This document shows positions 1 through 5,804 of a stretch of 5,804 nt of DNA, piece by piece; positions within the stretch are counted from its first letter, which is position 1, and each line of letters starts with the position of its first letter. Source of the DNA: an uncultured bacterium (lineage in GTDB: Bacteria; Bacteroidota; Bacteroidia; Bacteroidales; Muribaculaceae); contig CAMHGU010000147.1 of assembly GCA_946184715.1 (NCBI GenBank), forward strand, positions 1 through 5,804. The letters are read 5' to 3'. The notes beneath the pieces were generated by a model. It saw only the letters and a program-made list of their open reading frames with translations, was not told the DNA's origin and did not search any database. The translations under genes and the position numbers were made by a program.

Positions 1-398
1 ACGCCGGCTTTCCAGAGGGGGTTGCCGCTGCCGTAGCCTACCACTTGCCGGGCGAGGTCGCGCACCTCGCCGGTGGCGGTATCGACGGTGCCGAGGAGGT
101 TACGGTCGCTGTCGAGCACATTGTAGGCGGTGCCTTCGGCTTTGACGATGGAGCCGAGCTTGACGGTGTTGAGGTCGAACACATCACCGTCGGTATACAC
201 GAACCCTACGCGCTCGTAGTTCATATCTCTTACGAGGCCACCGGTGAAGGTGAAGCCGATGGTGGTGCCGGCATTGTCTTTGAGCGTGGTCTCAACGGTG
301 GGCGGGGTGGGGTCAACGACCACTACGGGGTCGCCGCCGCTGCAACTTGCGATGATTATTGCTATTGCTGTGATTATCAGTAGGTTGATTGCTTTCAT
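1..398 (-). CDS. Lipoprotein built of five short beta-blade repeats (5-fold beta-flower-like), C-terminus cut by window edge
   Basis: The gene starts at ATG 398-396 and runs off the window; 132 residues are visible. Residues 1-18 form a lipoprotein signal peptide (Lys2, then an Ile/Ala-rich core) ending in the lipobox I-A-S-C, so Cys19 is the likely lipidated residue. A flexible linker (VVVVDPTPPT, 25-34) follows. From residue 36 to about 124 I see five imperfect repeats of about 17-21 residues with the pattern G-x-V-x-D-(5-7)-(V/L/I)-G-x-V: roughly 36-52, 54-70, 71-88, 89-109 and 110-124. This resembles the small Bacteroidales proteins called 5-fold beta-flower proteins, whose function is unknown; that assignment is from memory of the pattern. 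After the fifth blade the visible chain ends in GNPLWKAG, so probably little is missing. It begins 24 bases after the helicase stop with no promoter-like element between, so cotranscription is likely. Location is inferred to be the envelope. Confidence 0.75.
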   Translation of the reverse strand, partial: MKAINLLIITAIAIIIASCSGGDPVVVVDPTPPTVETTLKDNAGTTIGFTFTGGLVRDMNYERVGFVYTDGDVFDLNTVKLGSIVKAEGTAYNVLDSDRNLLGTVDTATGEVRDLARQVVGYGSGNPLWKAG

Positions 399-422
399 AT
401 AGAGTGATGTTTATGGGTTTGC

Positions 423-3400
423 TTAATTGACTTCGCACACTTCGCCCGTGAGCAGGTACCAGATATAGCCTTTGACGGTGGTGAAACCGCTGTCGTGCAG
501 CAGGTTGATGTAGCGCTGTATCTGCTTCACGTAGCGGGGGTGGGTGGCGGCGTCGGAGCCGCCTTCGCCGAATTTGTAATCGACTACGGTCACCGAGCCG
601 TCGGGGGCGATGACGATGCGGTCGGGGCGGCGGTGCTGCTGCTCGTGGGCGGCTTCGCGCGCTGTGGCTCCGATGCTGATGTCGCGCTCGGTGATGACGC
701 GATTCTCGGGGGCGAACCACGGCGCCACACGCGGGTCGCTAATCCAGGCGGTGATGTCGCTGAGGTAGGATTGACGCTCCTCGGTGGGTATCATAGCTTG
801 CGAGGCGGCTATGGCTACGGCTTTGTCCACGTCGGCCGGGGTGGTGATGTAGCTCATCAGCTTGTGAAGCATAGTGCCGTGGCGGCGCAGGTGGTCCATC
901 TCTAGCTCGGGCAGGCGGTAGGTCATCGAGCGGGGACTGCTGATTTCGTAGTCGGGCACACGCGCTTGTCCGGCCATAATGTCGGCTACGGCCGGGCGAA
1001 TGGTCTTCTCCCCGACGGTATATTCTGTGGCTCCCTCCTCGGCGTTAGCTTTTATGAATTCCGATATAGGCTTGAAGATGGTAGTGTCACCATTGTTCTT
1101 GGTCATTACATATAGCTCGCGCACGGCGCGGGTGAAAGCCACGTAGGTCTTGTTGACGCAGTCGAGTGTCTCTTTCACCACGTTGTCGCGCCACTCTTTC
1201 TCGTAGGCTGTGCCGGCCGTCCATTGGCTGAGCATCAGCGGCAGCATAGGGGGCTCGGGCTCGCAACGGCTGCCGTCGGGGGCCGGCGCGGGAGCCGACC
1301 ACGCGAAGAATTCGCTATCGGTAAGCTTCCAGTCGGCCATCGGGATTATAACGCAGCCGAATTCCAGGCCTTTGGCTTTGTGGATTGTCATCACGTTGAC
1401 GGCATCGTCGGCGGCGGGAAGCACCACGGTGAGCTTTTCGCAGTTGTCTTTCCACCACTGTAGGAACGCGTTGATTGAGGGCAGGTAGCGCCGGGAGTAG
1501 TCGGCCACGGTGTCCTGAAAAGCTGTGAGGTAGATGTTGTGGCGCTTGCGGGCGTCGGCCGGGAGTGAGGCAATGAGCTGCTCCACAATTTGGTAGAGGG
1601 TTAGGGCATTGCCTGTATCGATAGCCACGTCGTCAGCCTGCTGGTCCTTGGTGGCCTCGAGAATGGCTTCGGTTCGGCTCATTCCTTGGCTGATGAGGCG
1701 GTTGAAGTGCATCATCACATTGAAGATGTGGCGGTCGCGGCTGCGCTGGTTGCTCGTGGCGTTGGCTTTTCGCTCGGCATCTTCTTCGTCGTCGCCGGCA
1801 AGGCTTAGATTCTCGTAGAGCGAGAGCATATTGATTATCGCTTCCACCGAGGGGCACCGCCGGAGGAGCAGCGACTCGTCGCTGACGATGCGAATGTCGG
1901 GGGCATTGGCAATGATGTAATCCACAATCGCCACCCCTTCGTCGTTTCGATTGGTCAGGATTCCGATGTCGCGCTGGCGATAGCCTCGCTGCAGGCAGTC
2001 GCGGATTATTGCCAGCATATCGTCCAGCCGTCGGCTATTGATATCCTTCTTCTCTTCCTGAGGCTCATCTTGGGCGGGGACGGCCTCGGCATCGTCGCCT
2101 TCTTTGGCATCGGAGGCGGTGTATGTTTTCAAGCTCACGTAGCCTATCTCCTTTCGCATCGGCCCTGACACTTTCTGCTCCATATCGGCATAGGTGTCGG
2201 TGATGAGCTGGCTGGCCACCTGCTTGCTTATCTCGGTGATAAGCAGGCGGATAAAGCTGTTGTTGAAATTGACCACGGTGGCGGTGCTGCGATAGTTGAC
2301 CTCGAGATTGTGGCGGGTGATGAGGTCGCCCAGTTGCTCGTCGAGGCCGCTATGTAGCAGCGACGAGTCGGCGTTGCGGAAGCGGTAGATTGACTGCTTC
2401 ACGTCGCCTATGATGAGGTTCTCATTGCCGTAGCCGAGGCTCTCGGTCACGAGCGGGCGCATATTGTCCCATTGCAGGCGCGAGGTGTCCTGAAACTCGT
2501 CGATAAGGAAATGGCGCAGTCGCAGCCCCGTGCGCTCATACACAAACGGGGCGTCGCCTGTGCCCGTGATTACCGCTTTGAGGATGTCGCCGGTGTTGCT
2601 CAGCAGCAAGGTGTCGTTGTCGCGCTGATATTGCTCCACATTGGCGATGATGTCGCTCAGCAGCCCGAGGGCGTAGATGTATTTGCCGGTGTGGAGATAG
2701 AAGTTGAAGGATGTGAACACTATCGATGCTTTCTTCAGCGCATCGATGATGCTATCGACGAGGGTAACAATGTCGGCCACGCCGCGCTCATAGGCGTCCT
2801 TTGTGGGCTTGTTGGCCCAGAAAAGCCGGTCAACGTTGTCGTCGAAGGCGTACTGCTTGACGCGGGTGATGTTGGTAGTCGTTTTGCCGGCGGCTGCGAT
2901 GATGTCGTCGGCAATGCCGGCGATAGTCTTGACGGCGGTCTTGTTGTAGGCGATTCGCTTGTCGCTCTCGATGAGGCGCACGACTTCGGCCACCGCCGCC
3001 GTGGTCTGCTCTTCCAGCTCCTCGCGCTTCAGCTTCACGGCCTTGGTGTAGCGCTCGATGTTGGTGCCGTCGTTGTCGGTAAAGTACTGTTTTATCTCGT
3101 CCTTCTTCTCCTTATAGGTCTCGGAGGTGATGAAGCCGGCGATTCGGTAGAGGTCAACGCTCTTGCTGCCCTTATTAATTGAGCGCTTGAATATGTTCCA
3201 CGGCTCTGAATGTTTTACGGCATCGCGTATGCAGCTCTCAATCCAGCGGCGCGTGCGCTCGTTGTTGCTGTCGCCGCGTAGCGAGTGGATATTCTGGAGT
3301 ATCATTCTCACGCCTTGCTCCACCACCATCTGGTCGTTAAGCTCGATGTTGTAGTTGCCCGATTGTCCCACTTCGGTGACGAAGGCGCGCAGCAGCGACT

Positions 3401-3797
3401 GGAAGAAGGAGTCGAGGGTGCTTACATTGAAATTGGAAAAGTCGAAGAGGAGGCCGTGGAGGGCTTTGTCGGCAGCTGTGGCCAGCTCCTGCGGCGAGCA
3501 GCCGAAAAGTGCGATGAGGCTGTCGCGGTAAGGGCCTTTGCCGCGGGCCAACTCGCCGAGGCGAGCCACGATGCGCTCTTTCATCTCGCGTGTGGCCTTA
3601 TTGGTGAAGGTCACGGCGAGGATGCTGCGGTGACGCAGCCCTATATTGTTGCCAGCCAGCTGCCAGCGCCCGTCGGGGCCTTGATGGCCGAGGGTGAGCT
3701 TAATGTATTCGTAGGCAAGGGTGTAGGTCTTGCCGGAGCCTGCCGAGGCTTTGCTCACGATGAGCGGTTTTCGTGTTTCGATTGTGGCGGGTGTCAT
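423..3797 (-). CDS. AddA/RecB-type UvrD-family helicase with C-terminal RecB-like nuclease domain
   Basis: This is a 1124-residue superfamily 1A helicase-nuclease, the size and layout of AddA or RecB, which unwind and resect DNA at double-strand breaks before RecA loading. The motifs appear in order: Walker A ASAGSGKT (17-24, Lys23), motif Ia AVTFTNKA (61-68), Walker B DEFQDT (433-438), motif III GDVKQSIYRFR (464-474), motif IV NYRS (501-504), motif V VMTIHKAKGLEF (802-813) and motif VI YVAFTRA (885-891). The C-terminus has the nuclease signature: GTMLH (His978), RPDR (Asp1059), VVDYK (Asp1073, Lys1075), then Y-x2-Q-x3-Y (Tyr1089, Gln1092, Tyr1096). Both activities should therefore be intact. 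Low-complexity acidic stretches at about 561-590 and 666-676 and an Ala/Pro-rich loop (834-850) look like surface insertions. The start overlaps the SUI1 stop as ATGA and places Walker A at the usual distance from the N-terminus. No AddB/RecC-like partner is adjacent. AddA and RecB cannot be separated from this alone. Confidence 0.95.
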   Translation of the reverse strand: MTPATIETRKPLIVSKASAGSGKTYTLAYEYIKLTLGHQGPDGRWQLAGNNIGLRHRSILAVTFTNKATREMKERIVARLGELARGKGPYRDSLIALFGCSPQELATAADKALHGLLFDFSNFNVSTLDSFFQSLLRAFVTEVGQSGNYNIELNDQMVVEQGVRMILQNIHSLRGDSNNERTRRWIESCIRDAVKHSEPWNIFKRSINKGSKSVDLYRIAGFITSETYKEKKDEIKQYFTDNDGTNIERYTKAVKLKREELEEQTTAAVAEVVRLIESDKRIAYNKTAVKTIAGIADDIIAAAGKTTTNITRVKQYAFDDNVDRLFWANKPTKDAYERGVADIVTLVDSIIDALKKASIVFTSFNFYLHTGKYIYALGLLSDIIANVEQYQRDNDTLLLSNTGDILKAVITGTGDAPFVYERTGLRLRHFLIDEFQDTSRLQWDNMRPLVTESLGYGNENLIIGDVKQSIYRFRNADSSLLHSGLDEQLGDLITRHNLEVNYRSTATVVNFNNSFIRLLITEISKQVASQLITDTYADMEQKVSGPMRKEIGYVSLKTYTASDAKEGDDAEAVPAQDEPQEEKKDINSRRLDDMLAIIRDCLQRGYRQRDIGILTNRNDEGVAIVDYIIANAPDIRIVSDESLLLRRCPSVEAIINMLSLYENLSLAGDDEEDAERKANATSNQRSRDRHIFNVMMHFNRLISQGMSRTEAILEATKDQQADDVAIDTGNALTLYQIVEQLIASLPADARKRHNIYLTAFQDTVADYSRRYLPSINAFLQWWKDNCEKLTVVLPAADDAVNVMTIHKAKGLEFGCVIIPMADWKLTDSEFFAWSAPAPAPDGSRCEPEPPMLPLMLSQWTAGTAYEKEWRDNVVKETLDCVNKTYVAFTRAVRELYVMTKNNGDTTIFKPISEFIKANAEEGATEYTVGEKTIRPAVADIMAGQARVPDYEISSPRSMTYRLPELEMDHLRRHGTMLHKLMSYITTPADVDKAVAIAASQAMIPTEERQSYLSDITAWISDPRVAPWFAPENRVITERDISIGATAREAAHEQQHRRPDRIVIAPDGSVTVVDYKFGEGGSDAATHPRYVKQIQRYINLLHDSGFTTVKGYIWYLLTGEVCEVN

Positions 3798-4156
3798 ATC
3801 TTGCGTGTTTTATAGCCTGATTGTTGGAGTAGGGTGGCGGCGCGGTCGCGGAAGTCGCCTTGCAGCAGTATCTCACCGCCGCGCGCCGAGCCGCCGGTGC
3901 CGCACTGCTGCCGTAGCTGCTTGCCGAGGGCGGCAATCTGCTCTTCGGTGCCGCTCGCCGGCACTATGATGGTGGCCGTCTTGCCGTGCCGTCCCTTGCG
4001 GTCGAGAACGATGTCGATGCGCTGCCCGCGGGGCGGCAACGCCTCGTCGGCACTCGCTTCGCCGGCTTCGCTTGCCGTGGCCGGCTCTGTGGCTTCCTCG
4101 CCGGGCGCCATTCCGAATTTGGCCGCCAACGCGTCTTTCCAGTCCTTTGTCTCCAT
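3794..4156 (-). CDS. yciH: SUI1/YciH family translation initiation factor (eIF1-like)
   Basis: This 120-residue protein has an acidic, Ala/Glu-rich, probably disordered N-terminus (about 16-40) and a SUI1 domain from about 45 to the end. Diagnostic segments are the basic loop DRKGRHGKTATII (52-64), CGTGGSARGGEILLQGD (85-101) and the closing helix and strand RDRAATLLQQSGYKTRKI (103-120). These match the family core, where CGTGGS-x-(K/R)-x-GEI-x-QGD is typical. Known relatives are eukaryotic eIF1 and Escherichia coli YciH, which bind the small ribosomal subunit and affect start-site selection; the role in Bacteroidales is less clear. The start lies one base after the stop of the short upstream ORF (TGA-A-ATG), and the stop overlaps the helicase start by four bases (ATGA), so translational coupling on both sides is plausible. 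Length is normal for the bacterial family. I see no separate promoter. Confidence 0.95.
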   Translation of the reverse strand: METKDWKDALAAKFGMAPGEEATEPATASEAGEASADEALPPRGQRIDIVLDRKGRHGKTATIIVPASGTEEQIAALGKQLRQQCGTGGSARGGEILLQGDFRDRAATLLQQSGYKTRKI

Positions 4157-4157
4157 T

Positions 4158-4271
4158 TCAGTTATATAGTGTTATGTGGTCCTTGAGCGTGCCGGCCGCC
4201 GGCAGCGTCACCTCGAGGGCCGCCGCGATGAGCGGCGCGAGGCATAGCGGAATTATGATGTGGCGTTTCAT
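4158..4271 (-). pseudogene. 37-codon ORF with signal-peptide-like start; probable N-terminal remnant of a secreted protein
   Basis: The ORF opens at ATG 4271-4269, 21 bases after the stop of the membrane-protein gene, and ends at TGA 4160-4158, one base before the SUI1 start. Residues 1-19 (MKRHIIIPLCLAPLIAAAL) look like a Sec signal peptide: two basic residues, a hydrophobic core, then small residues. No Cys sits at a lipobox. Residues 20-33 (EVTLPAAGTLKDHI) recall the start of secreted Bacteroidales leucine-rich-repeat proteins, where a V-x-L-x-x-AGTL segment follows the signal peptide; this is recognition from memory. Codons up to about residue 32 are G/C-ending like the neighbours, whereas the last five (ATA ACA CTA TAT AAC) look like A+T-rich leader DNA. 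I infer that most of a secreted-protein gene was deleted, leaving its start joined to the SUI1 leader. The alternative is a genuine small peptide or a coupling leader. Confidence 0.5.
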
Positions 4272-4292
4272 ATTTAGGGTGGGGTTATGAGA

Positions 4293-5465
4293 TTATTCAG
4301 GGGTGGAGTTGTCGGTCTCGGGATTGCGTGGCTGTTTTCGGGCTTTGTCGAGTTTTTTGGGGGCGGGGACGGTGCTCTCGGGGGCTTCGTTGAGGATGTA
4401 GCGCTTGTAGTAGGAGATGCAGAGGGTGGTGAGGGGTAGGGCGATGATAAGGCCTACGAAGCCGAGCAGAGCGCCCCAAATCGAGAGCGATAGGAAGATG
4501 GTGGCCGGGTTGAGCCCCATCGTCTTGCCCATAATCTTGGGGGTGATGACAAGGTCCTGTAGGGTCTGAACTACGATATACACGATGGTGGTCTCGCCGC
4601 AGAGCAGCCAGAAGTTCTGGCCGCCGGTGACGGCTTGCACGAGGCAGAGCACGGCGGCTATCGGTATCGAGGCGAGTTGCAGGTAGGGCACCATATTGAG
4701 CACGCCGATGAAAAGCCCGAAGGCTACGGCCATAGGCAGCCCCACAATCAGGAAGCCGATGCTGAAGAGGATGCCTACGCAGAGCGCCACGAGCGCCTGC
4801 CCGCGGAAGTAGAGGTTCATAGTGCGGGCTATGTCGCTGATGATGCCCACTACATTGGCGCTGTACTTCTGCGGTATCATAGTGCGCAGCCCGGTGACGA
4901 TGGAGCTGTAGTCAATGAGGATAAACACCAGATATAGCAGCACTACTACCCAGCTGACGATGGCGAGGAGCACCATAATGCTGCTACCCATCAGCTGCCA
5001 CACCTGCATAAACGCCGTCTCGGCCATCGCAAAGAGCTGCTCTTGCGAGAACAAGTCGGTCAGGGCTTTGAAATCGAGGTACTTCACCACGAGGGCTTGC
5101 ACTTCGCTGGGGATAAAGGGTATCGCCACCTGCGCTTTGGCAAACTCGGCAATCTGGGTGGCCATCTTCGCTATCTCCGAGTAGAGGTAGGGAATCAAGA
5201 ACCAGAGAATCAACACCAAGCCGAGGGCAATCTCAAGGAGGGCGCAGGTGACGGCCAGGGGCTCGCTCTTGATTTTGAACTTGCGCTGATTCCAGAGCAC
5301 CAGCGGGTGGATGATGTAGGCCAGCAGGCAGGCCACAAGGAATGGCAGGAGTACGTCGCGCAGATATCTAACGAGCATAAAGGCGCCCACTATGCAGGCT
5401 ATGGTGATAAGCAGCCGCACAGTGCGGTCGAGGTCGAACGGGCGGCGAGTGGTAGTCGGTTCCAT
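4293..5465 (-). CDS. AI-2E (PerM/YdiK/TqsA) family inner-membrane transporter
   Basis: This 390-residue polytopic membrane protein has the layout of the AI-2E/UPF0118 family: three hydrophobic segments near the N-terminus (about 16-35, 37-58, 70-94), a soluble amphipathic section (about 95-158), then further membrane segments at about 161-185, 222-243, 245-278, 289-304 and 320-351. Family signatures near the C-terminal half are NMVPYLQLASIPIA (257-270) and the block Q-x2-QDLVITPKIMG (300-313) followed by GLNPATIFLSLSIWGALLG (317-335) and IALPLTTL (341-348). The last 30 residues form a charged Pro/Lys-rich cytoplasmic tail. Some members export autoinducer-2 (E. coli TqsA) and others act as ion or sodium/proton antiporters, so the substrate cannot be named here. 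It is the first gene after the promoter and probably heads the operon. The ATG at 5465 follows an A+T-rich leader without a Shine-Dalgarno sequence, as is usual in Bacteroidetes. Confidence 0.93.
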   Translation of the reverse strand: MEPTTTRRPFDLDRTVRLLITIACIVGAFMLVRYLRDVLLPFLVACLLAYIIHPLVLWNQRKFKIKSEPLAVTCALLEIALGLVLILWFLIPYLYSEIAKMATQIAEFAKAQVAIPFIPSEVQALVVKYLDFKALTDLFSQEQLFAMAETAFMQVWQLMGSSIMVLLAIVSWVVVLLYLVFILIDYSSIVTGLRTMIPQKYSANVVGIISDIARTMNLYFRGQALVALCVGILFSIGFLIVGLPMAVAFGLFIGVLNMVPYLQLASIPIAAVLCLVQAVTGGQNFWLLCGETTIVYIVVQTLQDLVITPKIMGKTMGLNPATIFLSLSIWGALLGFVGLIIALPLTTLCISYYKRYILNEAPESTVPAPKKLDKARKQPRNPETDNSTPE

Positions 5466-5499
5466 ATTATCGGTTGCGTTGTTAATAGTTAGCTAATGG

Positions 5500-5533
5500 C
5501 AAATTTAATACATTCCCGCGTAATATGCTACAA
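5500..5533 (-). promoter_or_regulatory. Bacteroides-type promoter for the AI-2E transporter operon
   Basis: On the minus strand TAAATTTG (5507-5500) matches the Bacteroides -7 consensus TAnnTTTG exactly. A TTG at 5533-5531 could be the -33 element, but its 23-base spacing is a little longer than usual, so that half is weak. Transcription would begin near 5495-5492, giving a leader of about 27-30 bases before the ATG at 5465. The start region lies within the 8-base palindrome TTAGCTAA (5489-5496). The site sits between the upstream terminator and the gene, where a promoter is expected. Confidence 0.6.
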
Positions 5534-5543
5534 CTCGGGGGGC

Positions 5544-5582
5544 AAAAAAAGAGAGGAGCGGGGCCGCGGCCTCGCTCCTCTT
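5544..5582 (-). terminator. Rho-independent terminator of the dockerin-protein gene
   Basis: Read on the minus strand, AGAGGAGCG (5581-5573) pairs with CGCTCCTCT (5560-5552), a perfect 9-bp stem. The enclosed A-GGCCGCGGCC-C can add an inner GGC/GCC stem. One base later comes a run of seven T (5550-5544). It begins 25 bases after the dockerin gene's stop codon. There is no T-run on the plus-strand side, so it works in the minus direction only. It separates this gene from the next operon. Confidence 0.93.
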
Positions 5583-5606
5583 GTATAGGGTAAGATTATC
5601 GGTGGC

Positions 5607-5804
5607 TTAATTGCCTGAGCCTGCGAGTACCATCTCGAGGAGGATGGAGACGTCGTTGCCATCGACCGAGGTGTCGCCGTTGATGTCGGCCACGGCCGTT
5701 TGCTCGGCCGATACGCCACCGGCGAGCACCATCTCGAGGAGAATTGAGACGTCGTTGCCATCGACGGAACCGTCGCCGTTGATGTCGCCCTTAAGCGTTT
5801 CGAG
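5607..5804 (-). CDS. C-terminal end of a protein with a type I dockerin-like module (5' part outside window)
   Basis: The reading frame is open from the window edge to TAA 5609-5607, giving the last 65 residues. They hold a complete two-repeat dockerin: GDINGDGSVDGNDVSILLEM (6-25) and ADINGDTSVDGNDVSILLEM (39-58), each an EF-hand-like calcium loop D-x-N-x-D-x-S-x-D-x2-D followed by a helix. In clostridia such modules bind cohesins and dock enzymes on cellulosomes. In Bacteroidales, dockerin-like C-termini occur on many secreted proteins without a known cellulosome, so the partner here is unknown. The protein is expected to be extracellular or on the cell surface; what precedes the module, perhaps a hydrolase or adhesin, cannot be seen. 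The second loop has Thr where the first has Gly (loop position 6), but all likely calcium ligands are kept in both. The short tail AGSGN ends the chain. Confidence 0.9.
   Translation of the reverse strand, partial: LETLKGDINGDGSVDGNDVSILLEMVLAGGVSAEQTAVADINGDTSVDGNDVSILLEMVLAGSGN
5623..5787 (-). repeat. Tandem dockerin half-repeats, 99-base period
   Basis: The segment 5623-5688 and the segment 5722-5787 are alike at 59 of 66 bases without gaps, a period of 99 bases or 33 codons. They encode the two calcium loops and helices of the dockerin. Most of the seven differences are silent; in protein the 12-residue loop differs only at Gly/Thr. This is closer than most dockerin halves and suggests recent duplication or gene conversion. 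Confidence 0.85.

Noticed and set aside
45..383. 112-codon plus-strand frame opposite the lipoprotein
   Set aside because: The minus-strand frame has a clear signal peptide, lipobox and repeats; the plus frame is Gly/Val-rich shadow.
1986..2123. Possible frameshift or insertion in the helicase acidic linker (about residues 559-604)
   Set aside because: The frame is continuous and motifs on both sides are intact; variable acidic linkers are common at such surface positions.
2472..3182. 236-codon open frame on the plus strand inside the helicase gene
   Set aside because: It lies wholly antisense to conserved helicase sequence, has no recognisable domain, and is explained by the G+C-rich third codon positions of the real gene.
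3285..3815. 176-codon plus-strand frame covering the helicase start and the SUI1 end
   Set aside because: It is antisense to Walker A and motif Ia of the helicase, and its product is low-complexity Gly/Ala/Val/Glu-rich with no family features.
5043..5492. 149-codon plus-strand frame opposite the membrane protein
   Set aside because: It is the complement of transmembrane codons and has no recognisable features.
5531..5582. Possible small RNA or attenuator between the dockerin gene and the transporter gene
   Set aside because: The hairpin and T-run are fully explained as the terminator of the dockerin gene and lie upstream of the likely transporter promoter.
5528..5761. 77-codon minus-strand frame across the dockerin end and terminator
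   Set aside because: It is out of frame with the dockerin and reads through the terminator hairpin; the repeats come from the duplicated dockerin DNA.

Overview
All recognisable genes lie on the minus strand, so transcription runs from high to low coordinates. The window looks like a G+C-rich member of the Bacteroidales, possibly Muribaculaceae. The clues are a promoter element of the Bacteroides type (TAnnTTTG), no Shine-Dalgarno sequences before the starts, a lipoprotein that resembles a bladed family of that order, and a C-terminal dockerin of the ND-VSILLEM type. The family-level placement is inference from protein style, not a phylogenetic result.

Layout in transcription order: (1) 5804-5607 is the 3' end of a gene ending in a complete two-repeat dockerin module. 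A strong intrinsic terminator follows at 5582-5544. (2) A promoter at about 5533-5500 starts a new transcription unit. (3) 5465-4293 encodes an AI-2E/PerM-family membrane protein. (4) 4271-4158 is a 37-codon ORF with a signal-peptide-like start. It looks like the stump of a secreted protein and stops one base before the next gene. (5) 4156-3794 encodes a SUI1/YciH (eIF1-like) protein. (6) 3797-423 overlaps it by ATGA and encodes a 1124-residue AddA/RecB-type helicase-nuclease with all core motifs intact. (7) 398 to the window edge encodes a lipoprotein made of five short beta-blade repeats, missing only its C-terminal end.

Genes 3 to 7 are separated by 27 bases or less and I see no internal promoter or terminator, so they probably form one operon of housekeeping character: membrane transport, translation, DNA break repair and envelope. 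I see no phage genes, insertion sequences, CRISPR array, tRNA or rRNA, and no convincing new defence or mobile system. The most interesting items are the gene stump before the SUI1 gene, the five-blade lipoprotein, the duplicated dockerin and the absence of an AddB partner next to the helicase.
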